Assembly (NCBI GenBank): GCA_023433965.1
Contig: JAEYTQ010000025.1
Span: 1 to 6,596, forward strand
Length of the DNA stretch: 6,596 nucleotides
Reading direction: 5' to 3'
Origin: Pseudomonadota bacterium
GTDB taxonomy: Bacteria > Pseudomonadota > Alphaproteobacteria > Rhizobiales > Xanthobacteraceae
The notes beneath the pieces are model-generated. The model made no database searches. It was given only the letters and a program-made list of their open reading frames with translations, and was not told the DNA's origin. Of this stretch, positions 5,706 through 6,596 are shown piece by piece. Position numbers and translations under genes: made by a program. How positions within the stretch are numbered: the stretch's first letter is position 1; every line of letters begins with the position of its first letter.

Positions 5706-6596
5706 TTAGGTCCCCGGCCGCGACACCTCGGTTTCCTTGCTGGTGATGAACTCCAGCAGCACCGGGATGCCTTCCTGCGTCTTCTGGATGCCGCGCCTGA
5801 TCGCCGGGACGATCTCCTCCGGCCGCGTCACCCGTTCGCCATAACCGCCGAAGGCGCGCGCCATGGCGGCGTAGTCGCCCGAGATGTCGGTCGAGCGATA
5901 TTTTTCGGTCGAGACCGGCATCACCTTCAACTCGATGGCCATGGAGAAATTGTTGAGCAGGATCGACATGATCGGAATGCGCTCGCGGACCGCGGTCTCG
6001 AAGTCCATGCCTGTGAAGCCGATGGCCGCATCGCCCCAGACGTTGTTGCAGAGCTTGTCGGGCTTTGCGAGCTTGGCCCCCATCGCGAGGCCGAGGCCAT
6101 AACCGAGCTGGGTCGTCTTGCCCCAGCCGAGGTAGGTGAGGGGTTTCGTCGACTTCCAGAATGGCGAGAGCTGGTCGCGTGGGCTGCCGGCATCGTGGGT
6201 GATGATGGTGTTGTCGATGTCGACGGTATGCTGAAGGTCCCACAGCACGCGGTAGGGGCTGAGCGGCGCCTCGTTGCTGGTGAGCTTCGGCATCCATTTC
6301 GCCAGCCACTCCTTGTGCGAGGCCGCGATCTCGGCCGCAACAGTCGAGGCATCACGATCCGACGTGACGGTCCTGTCGATCTCCTCCAGCAGCGCGTCGA
6401 GCACGAGTCCGGCATCGCCGACGAGGCCGATCGTGGCCTCCACGTCCTTGTTGAGGTGGTTGGGATCGAGCGTGGAATGGATGATGGTCTTGCCCTTCGG
6501 CATCGCAATGCCGAAGTTCGTTTCGGTGAACGAGCAGCCGATCCCGAGGATGACGTCGGCCTCGGCGAGGAACTTCGGCACCGCGCGCGGCACCGC
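5706..6596 (-). CDS. Thiamine-diphosphate-dependent enzyme, acetolactate-synthase-like (C-terminal half; 5' end outside window)
   Basis: 296 residues are visible, about half of the usual 550-residue subunit, and the frame runs off the right edge without a break. The central Rossmann-like domain is seen in ADVILGIGCSFTETNFG (13-29) and HSTLDPNHLNKDVEATIGLVGDA (40-62). The C-terminal pyrophosphate domain carries the ThDP/Mg2+ motif GDA (188-190), then 24 residues, then NN (215-216), matching the family's GDG-x(24-27)-NN. SPRDQLSPFW and GWGKTTQLGYGLGLAMGAKLA lie where the cofactor-proximal loops of these enzymes usually are. The N-terminal pyrimidine domain with the catalytic Glu is not in the window, so substrate class cannot be fixed; acetolactate synthase, oxalyl-CoA decarboxylase and sulfoacetaldehyde acetyltransferase are relatives. 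No regulatory subunit (ilvH-like) follows, which argues against the housekeeping branched-chain amino acid enzyme. Confidence 0.9.
   Translation of the reverse strand, partial: AVPRAVPKFLAEADVILGIGCSFTETNFGIAMPKGKTIIHSTLDPNHLNKDVEATIGLVGDAGLVLDALLEEIDRTVTSDRDASTVAAEIAASHKEWLAKWMPKLTSNEAPLSPYRVLWDLQHTVDIDNTIITHDAGSPRDQLSPFWKSTKPLTYLGWGKTTQLGYGLGLAMGAKLAKPDKLCNNVWGDAAIGFTGMDFETAVRERIPIMSILLNNFSMAIELKVMPVSTEKYRSTDISGDYAAMARAFGGYGERVTRPEEIVPAIRRGIQKTQEGIPVLLEFITSKETEVSRPGT

Noticed and set aside
3874..6309. A continuous minus-strand frame of about 811 codons that would fuse the membrane protein to an upstream domain
   Set aside because: The upstream part lies out of frame over the ThDP enzyme gene and the intergenic hairpin, and its translation is low-complexity and Arg/His/Pro-rich. 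A signal peptide and ribosome binding site mark the true start at 5538.

Overview
The window is high-GC DNA with short intergenic gaps, strong GC preference at third codon positions and long spurious antisense reading frames. This suits an alphaproteobacterium of the Bradyrhizobium/Rhodopseudomonas type. That placement is inference from base composition and protein style; no rRNA or other marker gene is present. I see no mobile element, CRISPR array, tRNA or rRNA gene, and nothing that marks the region as recently acquired.

Layout, left to right: (1) bases 1-141, plus strand, the last 46 residues of an unrecognised protein. (2) A 157-base gap with two overlapping perfect dyads just before the next gene. 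(3) 299-1885, plus strand, a complete 14-helix MFS drug-efflux-type transporter (DHA2, EmrB/QacA-like). (4) 1942-3642, minus strand, convergent with the transporter, a membrane-anchored alpha/beta-hydrolase of the Abhydrolase_9 type, probably starting at TTG behind a strong ribosome binding site. (5) A 231-base gap holding a strong 13-bp hairpin and a smaller leader hairpin. (6) 3874-5538, minus strand, a secreted-then-membrane-embedded protein with about nine helices and no family I recognise. (7) A 167-base gap with a near-ideal terminator-type hairpin and a perfect TGTGA-N6-TCACA palindrome, the consensus of a CRP-type operator. (8) 5706 to the right edge, minus strand, the C-terminal half of a thiamine-diphosphate-dependent, acetolactate-synthase-like enzyme.

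The three minus-strand genes point the same way, but hairpins and gaps of 167 and 231 bases lie between them, so I read them as separate transcription units rather than one tight operon. No single pathway links all the genes. The best candidate for something undescribed is the orphan membrane protein at 3874-5538. It has a signal peptide, three helices, a roughly 175-residue predicted cytosolic domain, six more helices and a CRP-like site in its upstream region. Its neighbour at 1942-3642 is another poorly characterised membrane protein with an intact Ser-hydrolase signature.
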